A stretch of 64,000 bases of DNA from Colwellia polaris (GTDB lineage: Bacteria; Pseudomonadota; Gammaproteobacteria; Enterobacterales; Alteromonadaceae): positions 124,001 through 188,000 of the forward strand of contig NZ_NBOE01000003.1 of the NCBI RefSeq assembly GCF_002104515.1. The letters are read 5' to 3'. Each line of letters starts with the position of its first letter. Position 1 is the stretch's first letter. Made by a program: the position numbers and the translations under genes. Of this stretch, positions 55,014-62,456 are shown one piece after another. The notes under the pieces were generated by a model. That model made no database searches. It was not told the origin of the DNA and saw only the letters and a program-made list of their open reading frames with translations.

Positions 55014-55243
55014 AACCTGAATTCTGGATAAGCAGTACTTGCTCAATCCTCCCTTTTAAGCCATTACCTGCGTTAAAACGTCGATAAATAGCCCGCTATT
55101 CATCGACGTTTTGCCTTGGAAATGGCATAAAATGAAGCATTGATGGTGTAAATTCGTGATGTTCACCTTACTATAGCATTTACTTTAACACCTAAGCTTT
55201 TGATTCACTTGAGTATCAAGCACTCATTATCCAGAGTTCAGGT
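55014..55243 (-). mobile_element. Non-autonomous miniature element with terminal inverted repeats, copy B
   Basis: A 230-base unit with ends AACCTGAATTCTGGATAA (55014-55031) and TTATCCAGAGTTCAGGTT (55226-55243), inverted with one mismatch in 18. The centre is an 18-base near-perfect palindrome with two-base spacer at 55075-55112 (17 of 18 pairs), able to form a cruciform. AAAT occurs exactly on both sides (55010-55013 and 55244-55247), fitting a 4-base target duplication. It is the inverse of copy A at 26353-26585 with strong identity throughout. It carries no gene. Confidence 0.82.
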
Positions 55244-55533
55244 TAAATAATTAAATTACACAAAATTAAACCTTAATTATATATTTTCTGACTTTTCAGT
55301 TTTCAACATACAGTAAATTCACTGTAACCCTTGTATTAATTCTCCTAACGTGAGTCTTTAACAGCTTTATGTCATCAGTTTAATGAACTAAAATCAGCAT
55401 TAAACGTATTGTTATTTAACTGCGCTTGAAATTTATTAGTTTTAATTCAGGTCTAGTCACCCATAGCACTTTTTAAGTCACCATATTAAGTAATTTTGAC
55501 CATGATTAATAACAAAAAATTAGGTATAAAAAA
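55244..55533. other. Leader region of the TonB-dependent receptor gene
   Basis: About 290 bases between the miniature element and the receptor ATG. I see no Fur-type box, no riboswitch consensus and no gene. The receptor promoter must lie here; the sequence is too AT-rich to name boxes with confidence. Confidence 0.45.
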
Positions 55534-57879
55534 ATGAAGTACAGTTTAGTCGCTCTGAGTATTCACTTGTTTTTTCAAACTCAAATAGCCAATGCACAAG
55601 AAACAGAAAAAACAGACGTTGAAGTACTAGAAGTCTCAGGGCAACGTATTATTAACCATGGTTTTTCGCCAAAAAACACATCTGTGAACGGTCCGTTCGG
55701 TGATGACTTAGGCTTAGCTGACATTGCACGCTCAATGACGCCAATTACCAGCGCCATGATGGAACAGTTAAATATAACTGATTTACAAGATATCTTAGCC
55801 ATTACACCAAGCAGTTACTCCGCAAGTGGTTTTGGTGCACCAAGCCTACCAACGTTACGGGGGCAACTGGGCGAGCTATTTCAAGATGGAATGCGTCGTC
55901 AAGCCGGTAATAATGGCTTTGGTGTGCCACTTTCTTTTAACTCAGTTGAACAACTAGATGTTATTAAAGGTGCACCACCGGTATTATTTGGTAGCAGTCA
56001 GCGTAATGGCGGCTTTGTAAATTTACAATCTAAACGAGCTTCAACACAAGAAAGTGCCGCAAAAGTAAAGTTTACTGCCGGTCGTTGGGACCACTACAGC
56101 GCACAGCTTGATATTTCAGCGCCTATTGTCGAAGGTGAAAGTGGCTTTAGAATTAGCGCTGAGCATATTGACAATGGTAGCTTTTACGATCATTCAAGCT
56201 TCGAAAGCGACAGTATCTTCGCTGCATTTAGATATCTTCCTAATGAAAAAAGCACGTGGGACATCAACGTTGAGTATTATCAAGTAGAGTTTACCGACAA
56301 TGCAGGTATTAATCGCCCGACACAAGCACTCATCGATCATGGTTTATATATTACTGGCCAAGGTGTGCAACCTAACGGCAGCCTAATACCTGGCGCTGGC
56401 GCTATCGTATCACCTACAGGACAAGTAAAATTAAGTCGCAGTACCGTTTTAACAGATCCTGACAATGCCAACGAAGCTGAAACTTTTCTTTTACATAGCA
56501 TATACACTTATGAATTAAGTGGGCAAACTCGGTTAAAAAACAGCACTTATTATCAGCACCTAACACGCGATGAAGTTGCACAAAACAGTTTTGTAGAGAT
56601 TATTGATGCCGCCGATACTGCTCAAAACCGATTAGAGTTAAGTCATGACTGGAACAGCGAACAGCAAACCATTTTAGCTTTTGATGTACGTTACAACAAG
56701 GTTCGTGGCTTTAGCCAGTTTACTACAGAGGCTGACGATCCAATCGATTTAACCGGGCCGATTGAAAACCGACGCATTCCTCTAACCCCAGAACAACAAG
56801 CTAGACTCGTTGAACTCAGACCAGGTGTATTTGTTTCTCCTGGCGGGCAATATGATATTAATAACGATAATGTTGGCGATTTTTCATTATCTGATACTAC
56901 CGACTCAACTAGCTGGCAAACAGGCTTTGCTATTCAACAAGACAGTCAATGGAGCGAGCGTTTACGCACAAACTTTGGTTACCGTATCGACTTTTACGAT
57001 GTTGAAGCTAAAGACCCTATTGCACCTGCAGGGCAAGTTGCGGCACGAGATAGTATCAATGAAATACTTCATTCAGGCCAAGCTAGCATTAATTATAAAC
57101 TTAGATCAGATTTAACCATTTATGCCGCTACCAGTTACAACGAAGCCACATCAAACAGTATGGCAGGGGGGAATTCTCTCGGTTCTGATAACTTAATTAG
57201 TGAGCAAAATTTTGCTACTGAAAACACCTTAAATGAATTTGGTATTAAATACATCCCAGACAATAGCGCTTGGTATGTTGATGGCTCTATATTTAATCAA
57301 CGCCGTAGTTTACGTAATCGCGATGGCAGTAACACAGGTATAAAAACTAAAGGGGTTGAATTACAAGTTTTTTATGATGCTGCACCCTACTGGTTTAACG
57401 TGAGTTATAGCTACCTTGATGCACGATATGACAACTCAGCGAGCAGCCAAAGTTCATCGCAAATAGCCGATGCCTTTGATAATTCGCGCCCTGATATTAT
57501 TCAAGGTACCAGCGTTGGTGCACCAAGCTTTACTGCATTTGCACCATCCACTAGACGTGTTCAAGGTATTCCAGAACAATCTTTAAGCGTTAATGGTGGT
57601 ATTTATCTTACCGAGTTTTGGCAAGCAGGTTTTGCCGCTTTATATACCTCTAGCTACCCATTAGACTTTTTAGCTACCGTTAACATTCGAGATCAATACA
57701 CCTTAGGTCTCAATTCCAGTTATACCCTAGCCGAAAACACTAAAGTACGCTTTGATATAAACAACATAACGAATCAAAAAAACTGGCGCCCTGTTTTTGA
57801 AGGCGGATACTTTGGCTCTACCCTGGTTTTTCCAGAGTTACCAATTAATGCCAAACTTACAGTAACTTATAGCTTTTAA
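55534..57879 (+). CDS. TonB-dependent outer-membrane receptor
   Basis: A 781-residue receptor that pulls a ligand through the outer membrane using TonB energy. A signal peptide (to about residue 21, ending ANA) and a TonB-box-like VEVLEVSG near 29-36 lead to the plug domain (DLQDILAITPSSYSASGFGAPSLPTLRGQ, then VEQLDVIKGAPPVLFGSSQRNGGFVNL). The rest is a 22-strand barrel ending in KLTVTYSF with terminal Phe. It resembles siderophore-type receptors but the ligand cannot be told. No Fur site is seen upstream. The disulfide reductase gene follows 11 bases later. Confidence 0.94.
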   Translation: MKYSLVALSIHLFFQTQIANAQETEKTDVEVLEVSGQRIINHGFSPKNTSVNGPFGDDLGLADIARSMTPITSAMMEQLNITDLQDILAITPSSYSASGFGAPSLPTLRGQLGELFQDGMRRQAGNNGFGVPLSFNSVEQLDVIKGAPPVLFGSSQRNGGFVNLQSKRASTQESAAKVKFTAGRWDHYSAQLDISAPIVEGESGFRISAEHIDNGSFYDHSSFESDSIFAAFRYLPNEKSTWDINVEYYQVEFTDNAGINRPTQALIDHGLYITGQGVQPNGSLIPGAGAIVSPTGQVKLSRSTVLTDPDNANEAETFLLHSIYTYELSGQTRLKNSTYYQHLTRDEVAQNSFVEIIDAADTAQNRLELSHDWNSEQQTILAFDVRYNKVRGFSQFTTEADDPIDLTGPIENRRIPLTPEQQARLVELRPGVFVSPGGQYDINNDNVGDFSLSDTTDSTSWQTGFAIQQDSQWSERLRTNFGYRIDFYDVEAKDPIAPAGQVAARDSINEILHSGQASINYKLRSDLTIYAATSYNEATSNSMAGGNSLGSDNLISEQNFATENTLNEFGIKYIPDNSAWYVDGSIFNQRRSLRNRDGSNTGIKTKGVELQVFYDAAPYWFNVSYSYLDARYDNSASSQSSSQIADAFDNSRPDIIQGTSVGAPSFTAFAPSTRRVQGIPEQSLSVNGGIYLTEFWQAGFAALYTSSYPLDFLATVNIRDQYTLGLNSSYTLAENTKVRFDINNITNQKNWRPVFEGGYFGSTLVFPELPINAKLTVTYSF

Positions 57880-57890
57880 GGACCCATACC

Positions 57891-60068
57891 ATGTTTAAAA
57901 AAATATTATTATTAGTGATTGCCATTACTTTAGTGGCATTGTTTTTTCACTACGATTTAAACCAATTGTTAACCCTAGATGGCTTAAAGGGCTCGATGGA
58001 TCAATTTGGCGAGTGGCGTGAGCAATCACCACTATTGGTTATTGGTGGTTTCTTTGCTTTATATATTCTAGTTACGGCGTTGTCTTTGCCAGGTGCAGCC
58101 ATTTTAACGTTAGCAGCAGGCGCTTTATTTGGTTTAGTTGAAGGCTTTATTATTGTTTCATTTGCTTCAAGCATTGGTGCATTGCTAGCCTTTTTAGTTT
58201 CCCGTTATTTATTGCGTGACAGCATTAAAAACAAATTTCCTGAACGTTTGAAGGCTATTGATGAAGGCGTACAAAAAGAAGGCGCATTTTATCTATTTAC
58301 CTTGCGCTTAGTTCCTGTATTTCCATTCTTTTTAGTTAACTTATTAATGGGTGTTACCGGTATAAAAGCTTGGACATTTTACTGGATAAGCCAACTAGGC
58401 ATGCTAGCTGGCACGGTTGTTTATGTTAACGCGGGCACACAACTAGCTGATATAGAAAGCTTGTCAGGTATTTTATCACCTAAGCTTATATTCTCTTTTG
58501 TTTTACTCGGGCTTTTACCTTTAATTGGCAAAGCTATTGTTAACAAAATAAAGCAACGCAAAGTCTATAAAAAATGGCAAAAACCTAAAAAGTTTGATCG
58601 TAACTTATTAGTTATCGGCGCTGGTGCCGGTGGTTTAGTCACAAGCTACATAGCTGCAGCTGTTAAAGCGAAAGTTACCTTAATAGAAGCCGGCGAAATG
58701 GGCGGTGACTGTTTAAACTATGGCTGTGTGCCAAGTAAGGCAATTATTAAAAGTGCTAAAATTGTCGACCAAATTAAGCATGCAGAGCATTACGGTTTAG
58801 AAAACACTTCGCCACAATTTTCGTTCAAAAAAGTAATGGCTCGTGTGCATCAAGTTATAGCCGATATTGCCCCGCATGACAGTGTTGAACGCTACACTGA
58901 CTTAGGCGTAGAAGTTATTAAAGGCTACGGGAAATTAATTAACCCATGGACGGTAGAAATTAAACTGAACGATGGCACTATGCAAACCCTAACAGCACGT
59001 AGCATTGTTATAGCAACAGGTGCTCGCCCATTTGTACCGCCATTACCGGGTATTGAAGAAAGTGGTTATGTTACCAGTGACACCTTATGGACTGAATTTG
59101 CCAAACTCGATACCGCGCCGAAAAAATTAGTAGTGTTAGGCGGTGGGCCTATCGGTAGTGAACTTGCACAAAGCTTTGCACGTTTAGGTTCAGAGGTTAT
59201 ACAAATTGAAATGGCTGAGCGTATTATGATCAGAGAAGATCTTGAAGTCTCTGAGTTTGCTAGCCAGTCGTTACAAAAAAGTGGCGTAAATATTCTAACC
59301 TCACACCAAGCTTTACGTTGTGAACAACGTGATGGTAAGAAATTCATCATTGTTAAAAACCTTAAGCACGAACAAGGTTCAGCGCAAGAAGAAGAAATGG
59401 CTATCGAATACGACGAGTTATTGTGCGCTGTTGGCCGTTCTGCCCGTTTAAAAGGTTATGGTCTTGAAGAACTAGGTATTGAAACTAACCGAACGATTCA
59501 AACTAATGACTATTTAGAAACCTTATACCCTAATATTTTTGCTGCCGGTGATATTGTAGGTCCTTATCAGTTTACTCACGTTGCTGCTCATCAGGGTTGG
59601 TATGCCGCGGTTAATGCTTTATTTGGCACCTTTAAAAAGTTCAAAGTAGATTATCGTGTTATTCCTTGGGCAACCTTTATTGACCCAGAAGTCGCTCGTG
59701 TGGGAATTAACGAACAAGAAGCAATCGAGCAAGGCATTGACTATGAAATTACTCGCTTTGATTTTGAAGAGTTAGACCGCGCAATTACTGACAGCGCAGC
59801 TAATGGCTTTATTAAAGTGATCACGCCAAAAGGAAAAGACAAAATTTTGGGTGTGACTATTGTTTCTGAGCATGCTGGTGATTTAATAGCAGAGTTTGTA
59901 TTAGCAATGAAGCACGGCTTAGGCTTGAACAAAATATTAGGCACTATTCACAGTTACCCAACATGGGCTGAAGGTAATAAATATGCAGCTGGTGAATGGA
60001 AACGTAACCATGCACCTGAAACGGTTCTAAGCTGGTTAGAGAAATACCACACTTGGAAACGAGGTTAA
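57891..60068 (+). CDS. TVP38-family membrane domain fused to a disulfide oxidoreductase
   Basis: A 725-residue two-part protein. Residues about 1-220 form a TVP38/TMEM64 (VTT) membrane domain with LPGAAILTLAAGALFGLVEGFIIVSFASSIGALLAFLVSRYLLR. After a basic linker, residues about 238-710 are a FAD pyridine-nucleotide-disulfide oxidoreductase of the mercuric reductase/lipoamide dehydrogenase type: FAD loop IGAGAGGLV near 240, redox cysteines Cys274 and Cys279 in GGDCLNYGCVPSK, NAD loop VLGGGPIGSELAQSF, C-terminal HSYPTWAEG with the family histidine. No N-terminal HMA metal domain. Substrate unknown; a metal or disulfide at the membrane is possible. Confidence 0.92.
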   Translation: MFKKILLLVIAITLVALFFHYDLNQLLTLDGLKGSMDQFGEWREQSPLLVIGGFFALYILVTALSLPGAAILTLAAGALFGLVEGFIIVSFASSIGALLAFLVSRYLLRDSIKNKFPERLKAIDEGVQKEGAFYLFTLRLVPVFPFFLVNLLMGVTGIKAWTFYWISQLGMLAGTVVYVNAGTQLADIESLSGILSPKLIFSFVLLGLLPLIGKAIVNKIKQRKVYKKWQKPKKFDRNLLVIGAGAGGLVTSYIAAAVKAKVTLIEAGEMGGDCLNYGCVPSKAIIKSAKIVDQIKHAEHYGLENTSPQFSFKKVMARVHQVIADIAPHDSVERYTDLGVEVIKGYGKLINPWTVEIKLNDGTMQTLTARSIVIATGARPFVPPLPGIEESGYVTSDTLWTEFAKLDTAPKKLVVLGGGPIGSELAQSFARLGSEVIQIEMAERIMIREDLEVSEFASQSLQKSGVNILTSHQALRCEQRDGKKFIIVKNLKHEQGSAQEEEMAIEYDELLCAVGRSARLKGYGLEELGIETNRTIQTNDYLETLYPNIFAAGDIVGPYQFTHVAAHQGWYAAVNALFGTFKKFKVDYRVIPWATFIDPEVARVGINEQEAIEQGIDYEITRFDFEELDRAITDSAANGFIKVITPKGKDKILGVTIVSEHAGDLIAEFVLAMKHGLGLNKILGTIHSYPTWAEGNKYAAGEWKRNHAPETVLSWLEKYHTWKRG

Positions 60069-60073
60069 TCGTT

Positions 60074-60925
60074 ATGGTTAAAACGAAATACAAGCGATTA
60101 ACTACCCAGATTAAATCCTTGCAATTAGCTTTATTGCTGTTGCTAACTGGAGTTTTTAGCGTCATAAGCGTGGCGCAAGAGCCTTTGCACCATGCTTTAC
60201 ATCAGCCATGGCAAGCATTATTAGCTCAACATGTTAAGCCAATAAATAATGGTCATTCAAGCCAGGTAGATTACGCCGGTTTTAAAAGCGAACGCGTGCA
60301 GTTAAAAGCTTATTTAGCTGCGCTAGGCGCTGTTGACGAGGCAGTATTTTCACAATGGTCAGCGGCCAAGCAATTAGCTTTTTTAATTAATGCTTACAAT
60401 GCTTGGACGGTTGAATTTATTTTAACCGCTTATCCTGATATCGAATCAATAAAAGATTTGGGCAGTTTTTTTAGTTCACCCTGGAGTAAAAAATTTATTC
60501 CTTTATTAGGCGAAACACGAAGCTTAGATAATATTGAGCACGAATTAATTCGTGGTGACAATAAATATGGCGACCCGCGTATTCACTTTGCCGTTAACTG
60601 TGCCAGTATTGGCTGCCCTGCTTTGCGCGAGGAAGCTTATACTGCAGACAAATTAGAGCAACAATTAAGTGAACAAACTGTGCGCTTTTTAACGGATACC
60701 AGCCGCAATCGCTTTAACGAAGATAGCATGGAGCTTTCTGCTATTTTTAAGTGGTATGGTGATGACTTCACCTTAGGTTTTCGTGGCAGTAATTCTTTAT
60801 CCGCATTTATATTGCTTTATCATCAAGCATTAAATTTAACGTCAGCACAACAAGCATTATTAGCCTCTGATGATATGGATAAGAAGTTTTTAAATTACGA
60901 TTGGGCGCTCAATGCTGTTAAATAA
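60074..60925 (+). CDS. DUF547 family exported protein
   Basis: A 283-residue protein with a signal peptide (LQLALLLLLTGVFSVISVAQE near residues 12-34) and a DUF547 domain: AFLINAYNAWTVEFIL and the DNIEHELIRG and IHFAVNCASIGCPAL segments with two cysteines. DUF547 is a NlpC/P60-like or papain-like fold with a possible cysteine active site; function unknown. ATG 60074 is chosen: GAGG lies nine bases upstream, overlapping the end of the previous gene. An intrinsic terminator lies 22 bases after its stop. Confidence 0.9.
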   Translation: MVKTKYKRLTTQIKSLQLALLLLLTGVFSVISVAQEPLHHALHQPWQALLAQHVKPINNGHSSQVDYAGFKSERVQLKAYLAALGAVDEAVFSQWSAAKQLAFLINAYNAWTVEFILTAYPDIESIKDLGSFFSSPWSKKFIPLLGETRSLDNIEHELIRGDNKYGDPRIHFAVNCASIGCPALREEAYTADKLEQQLSEQTVRFLTDTSRNRFNEDSMELSAIFKWYGDDFTLGFRGSNSLSAFILLYHQALNLTSAQQALLASDDMDKKFLNYDWALNAVK

Positions 60926-60947
60926 GCTACAGCAGTTAATGTTCAGT

Positions 60948-60974
60948 AAAAAGAGTCGTTTATCGACTCTTTTT
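60948..60974 (+). terminator. Intrinsic terminator after the DUF547 gene
   Basis: AAAAAGAGTCG (60948-60958) and CGACTCTTTTT (60964-60974) form an 11-base perfect stem with a five-base loop, and the stem runs into a T run. It lies 22 bases after the DUF547 stop. It falls inside the longest open frame of the next gene, which suggests that frame's early ATG codons are not used. Confidence 0.85.
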
Positions 60975-61031
60975 GTTTACTTCCTTCTGAGCAAATTTGT
61001 TGTTGTATTAACCAATATCCGAACACTGGGC

Positions 61032-62453
61032 TTGAGAAAGCAATATGCTAAAAAGTCAAAACCCTCGCTTCCAAAAACCTCTATCTATAGATTTTGGCTG
61101 TTAATAATCATTGTTGTAATAAAGTTTCTAGCCTTACTTTCCCTATCAACATTGAGTTATGCTCAAGCTACATCGGTAAAAACAGCTGTTCAAGCCGCTA
61201 TATTTGCACAAGAAACCACAGCAAAAAACACTTTAAAAATAACAAGCGACTCTCCTAGAGCAGCGCAATGGAATACCATAGAAAAATTAGGGAAGAATCA
61301 GCCCGTATACTTCCATGCTTGGGGTGGTGATCCACAAATTAATAGTTACATTCAATGGCTAGCGACCCGAGTTAAACAATTGCATAACATAGATTTACAC
61401 CATGTAAAACTCACCGACACCAGTGAAGCCGTAAGTCGCGTGTTAGCGGAGAAATCAGCAGAAAATCACCAACAAGGACAAGTTGATTTGGTTTGGATAA
61501 ACGGCCAAAACTTTGCATCAATGGCTAAGTACCAACTACTAACAAAAAACTGGGTTGAACAATTACCAAACTTTAGCTTAACAAACCCAACCGAAAACGA
61601 AGCGATGACCCGCGATTTTGGTTTGCCTACACAAGGCATGGAGGCACCATGGGGACAAGCATCACTAACGTTTTATTACACGCCTGAACATAGCAATAGT
61701 GTTGATTTCACAAAGAGTAGCTATCTAGAAAGTACTCAAAGTGCACCTAAAAACATTCATCAATTACTCGATTGGGCTGAGAAAAATCCAGGTCGATTTA
61801 CTTATCCTAAACCTGCTGATTTTTTATCATTAAGTTTTTTAAAGTATGCTTTAATCACTTTAAATCAAGATAAGAATGAACAGATAAAATCAGGATTATA
61901 CCAAGCCGTAACACCACAAAGCCAAGCTGCTTTGTTACCTGTTTTATGGTGTTACTTAGATAAACTGCACCCATATTTATGGCGTAAAGGGCAATATTTT
62001 GTTACCAGTGGTACCGCATTGCAAAGACTTGTTGGCGACGGTGAAATACAATTAGGCTTTACCTTTTCTGCCGCACAAATTCCGGCCTCGGTTAATCGCT
62101 ATAATTTACCAAAGCAAACACGTAGCTTTGTTATGCAAGATGGTAGCTTAAGCAATATTCACTTTGTTGCTTTACCTTATAATGCCGCCAATAGTAACTC
62201 AGCAAAAGTTGTTGCTAATTTTATGCTAAGTGTTGAAGCACAAGCAAAAAAACAACAAGCCCACGTTTGGGGTGACAGCACGGTTATCGATATATCTCAA
62301 TTAGCGCTAGAGCAACAAAAGCTATTCAACTCAAATAAACCACACCCAAGTGCGTTACCCGTTAGTAGTAAAATAAAAGCGTTAAGCGAACCTCACCCTA
62401 GCTGGTCTAAACTCATTAGTGTTGAGTGGCTAAAACGTTATGGGGCGCAATAA
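61032..62453 (+). CDS. ynjB: YnjB family ABC transporter substrate-binding protein
   Basis: An extracytoplasmic substrate-binding protein of about 473 residues. It carries a signal peptide (FWLLIIIVVIKFLALLSLSTLSYAQA) and a type 2 periplasmic-binding fold similar to E. coli YnjB: NQPVYFHAWGGDPQINSYIQWLATRV, then HQQGQVDLVWINGQNFASM and LGFTFSAAQIPASVNRY. The frame opens at ATG 60912, but a strong terminator at 60948-60974 lies within that stretch and no ribosome site supports it; TTG 61032 gives a normal signal peptide. The true start remains uncertain. Substrate of the YnjBCD importer is unknown (thiamine or a sulfur compound are guesses in the literature). Confidence 0.85.
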   Translation: MRKQYAKKSKPSLPKTSIYRFWLLIIIVVIKFLALLSLSTLSYAQATSVKTAVQAAIFAQETTAKNTLKITSDSPRAAQWNTIEKLGKNQPVYFHAWGGDPQINSYIQWLATRVKQLHNIDLHHVKLTDTSEAVSRVLAEKSAENHQQGQVDLVWINGQNFASMAKYQLLTKNWVEQLPNFSLTNPTENEAMTRDFGLPTQGMEAPWGQASLTFYYTPEHSNSVDFTKSSYLESTQSAPKNIHQLLDWAEKNPGRFTYPKPADFLSLSFLKYALITLNQDKNEQIKSGLYQAVTPQSQAALLPVLWCYLDKLHPYLWRKGQYFVTSGTALQRLVGDGEIQLGFTFSAAQIPASVNRYNLPKQTRSFVMQDGSLSNIHFVALPYNAANSNSAKVVANFMLSVEAQAKKQQAHVWGDSTVIDISQLALEQQKLFNSNKPHPSALPVSSKIKALSEPHPSWSKLISVEWLKRYGAQ

Positions 62454-62456
62454 TTT

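Noticed and set aside
55244-55533. Fur box or thiamine riboswitch upstream of the TonB-dependent receptor
   Set aside because: Neither a GATAAT-type inverted repeat nor the conserved thi-box segments are visible, so iron or thiamine control is not claimed.
57891-60068. Mercuric reductase (MerA)
   Set aside because: The redox cysteines match but the N-terminal metal domain and C-terminal cysteine pair are absent and no other mer gene is near.
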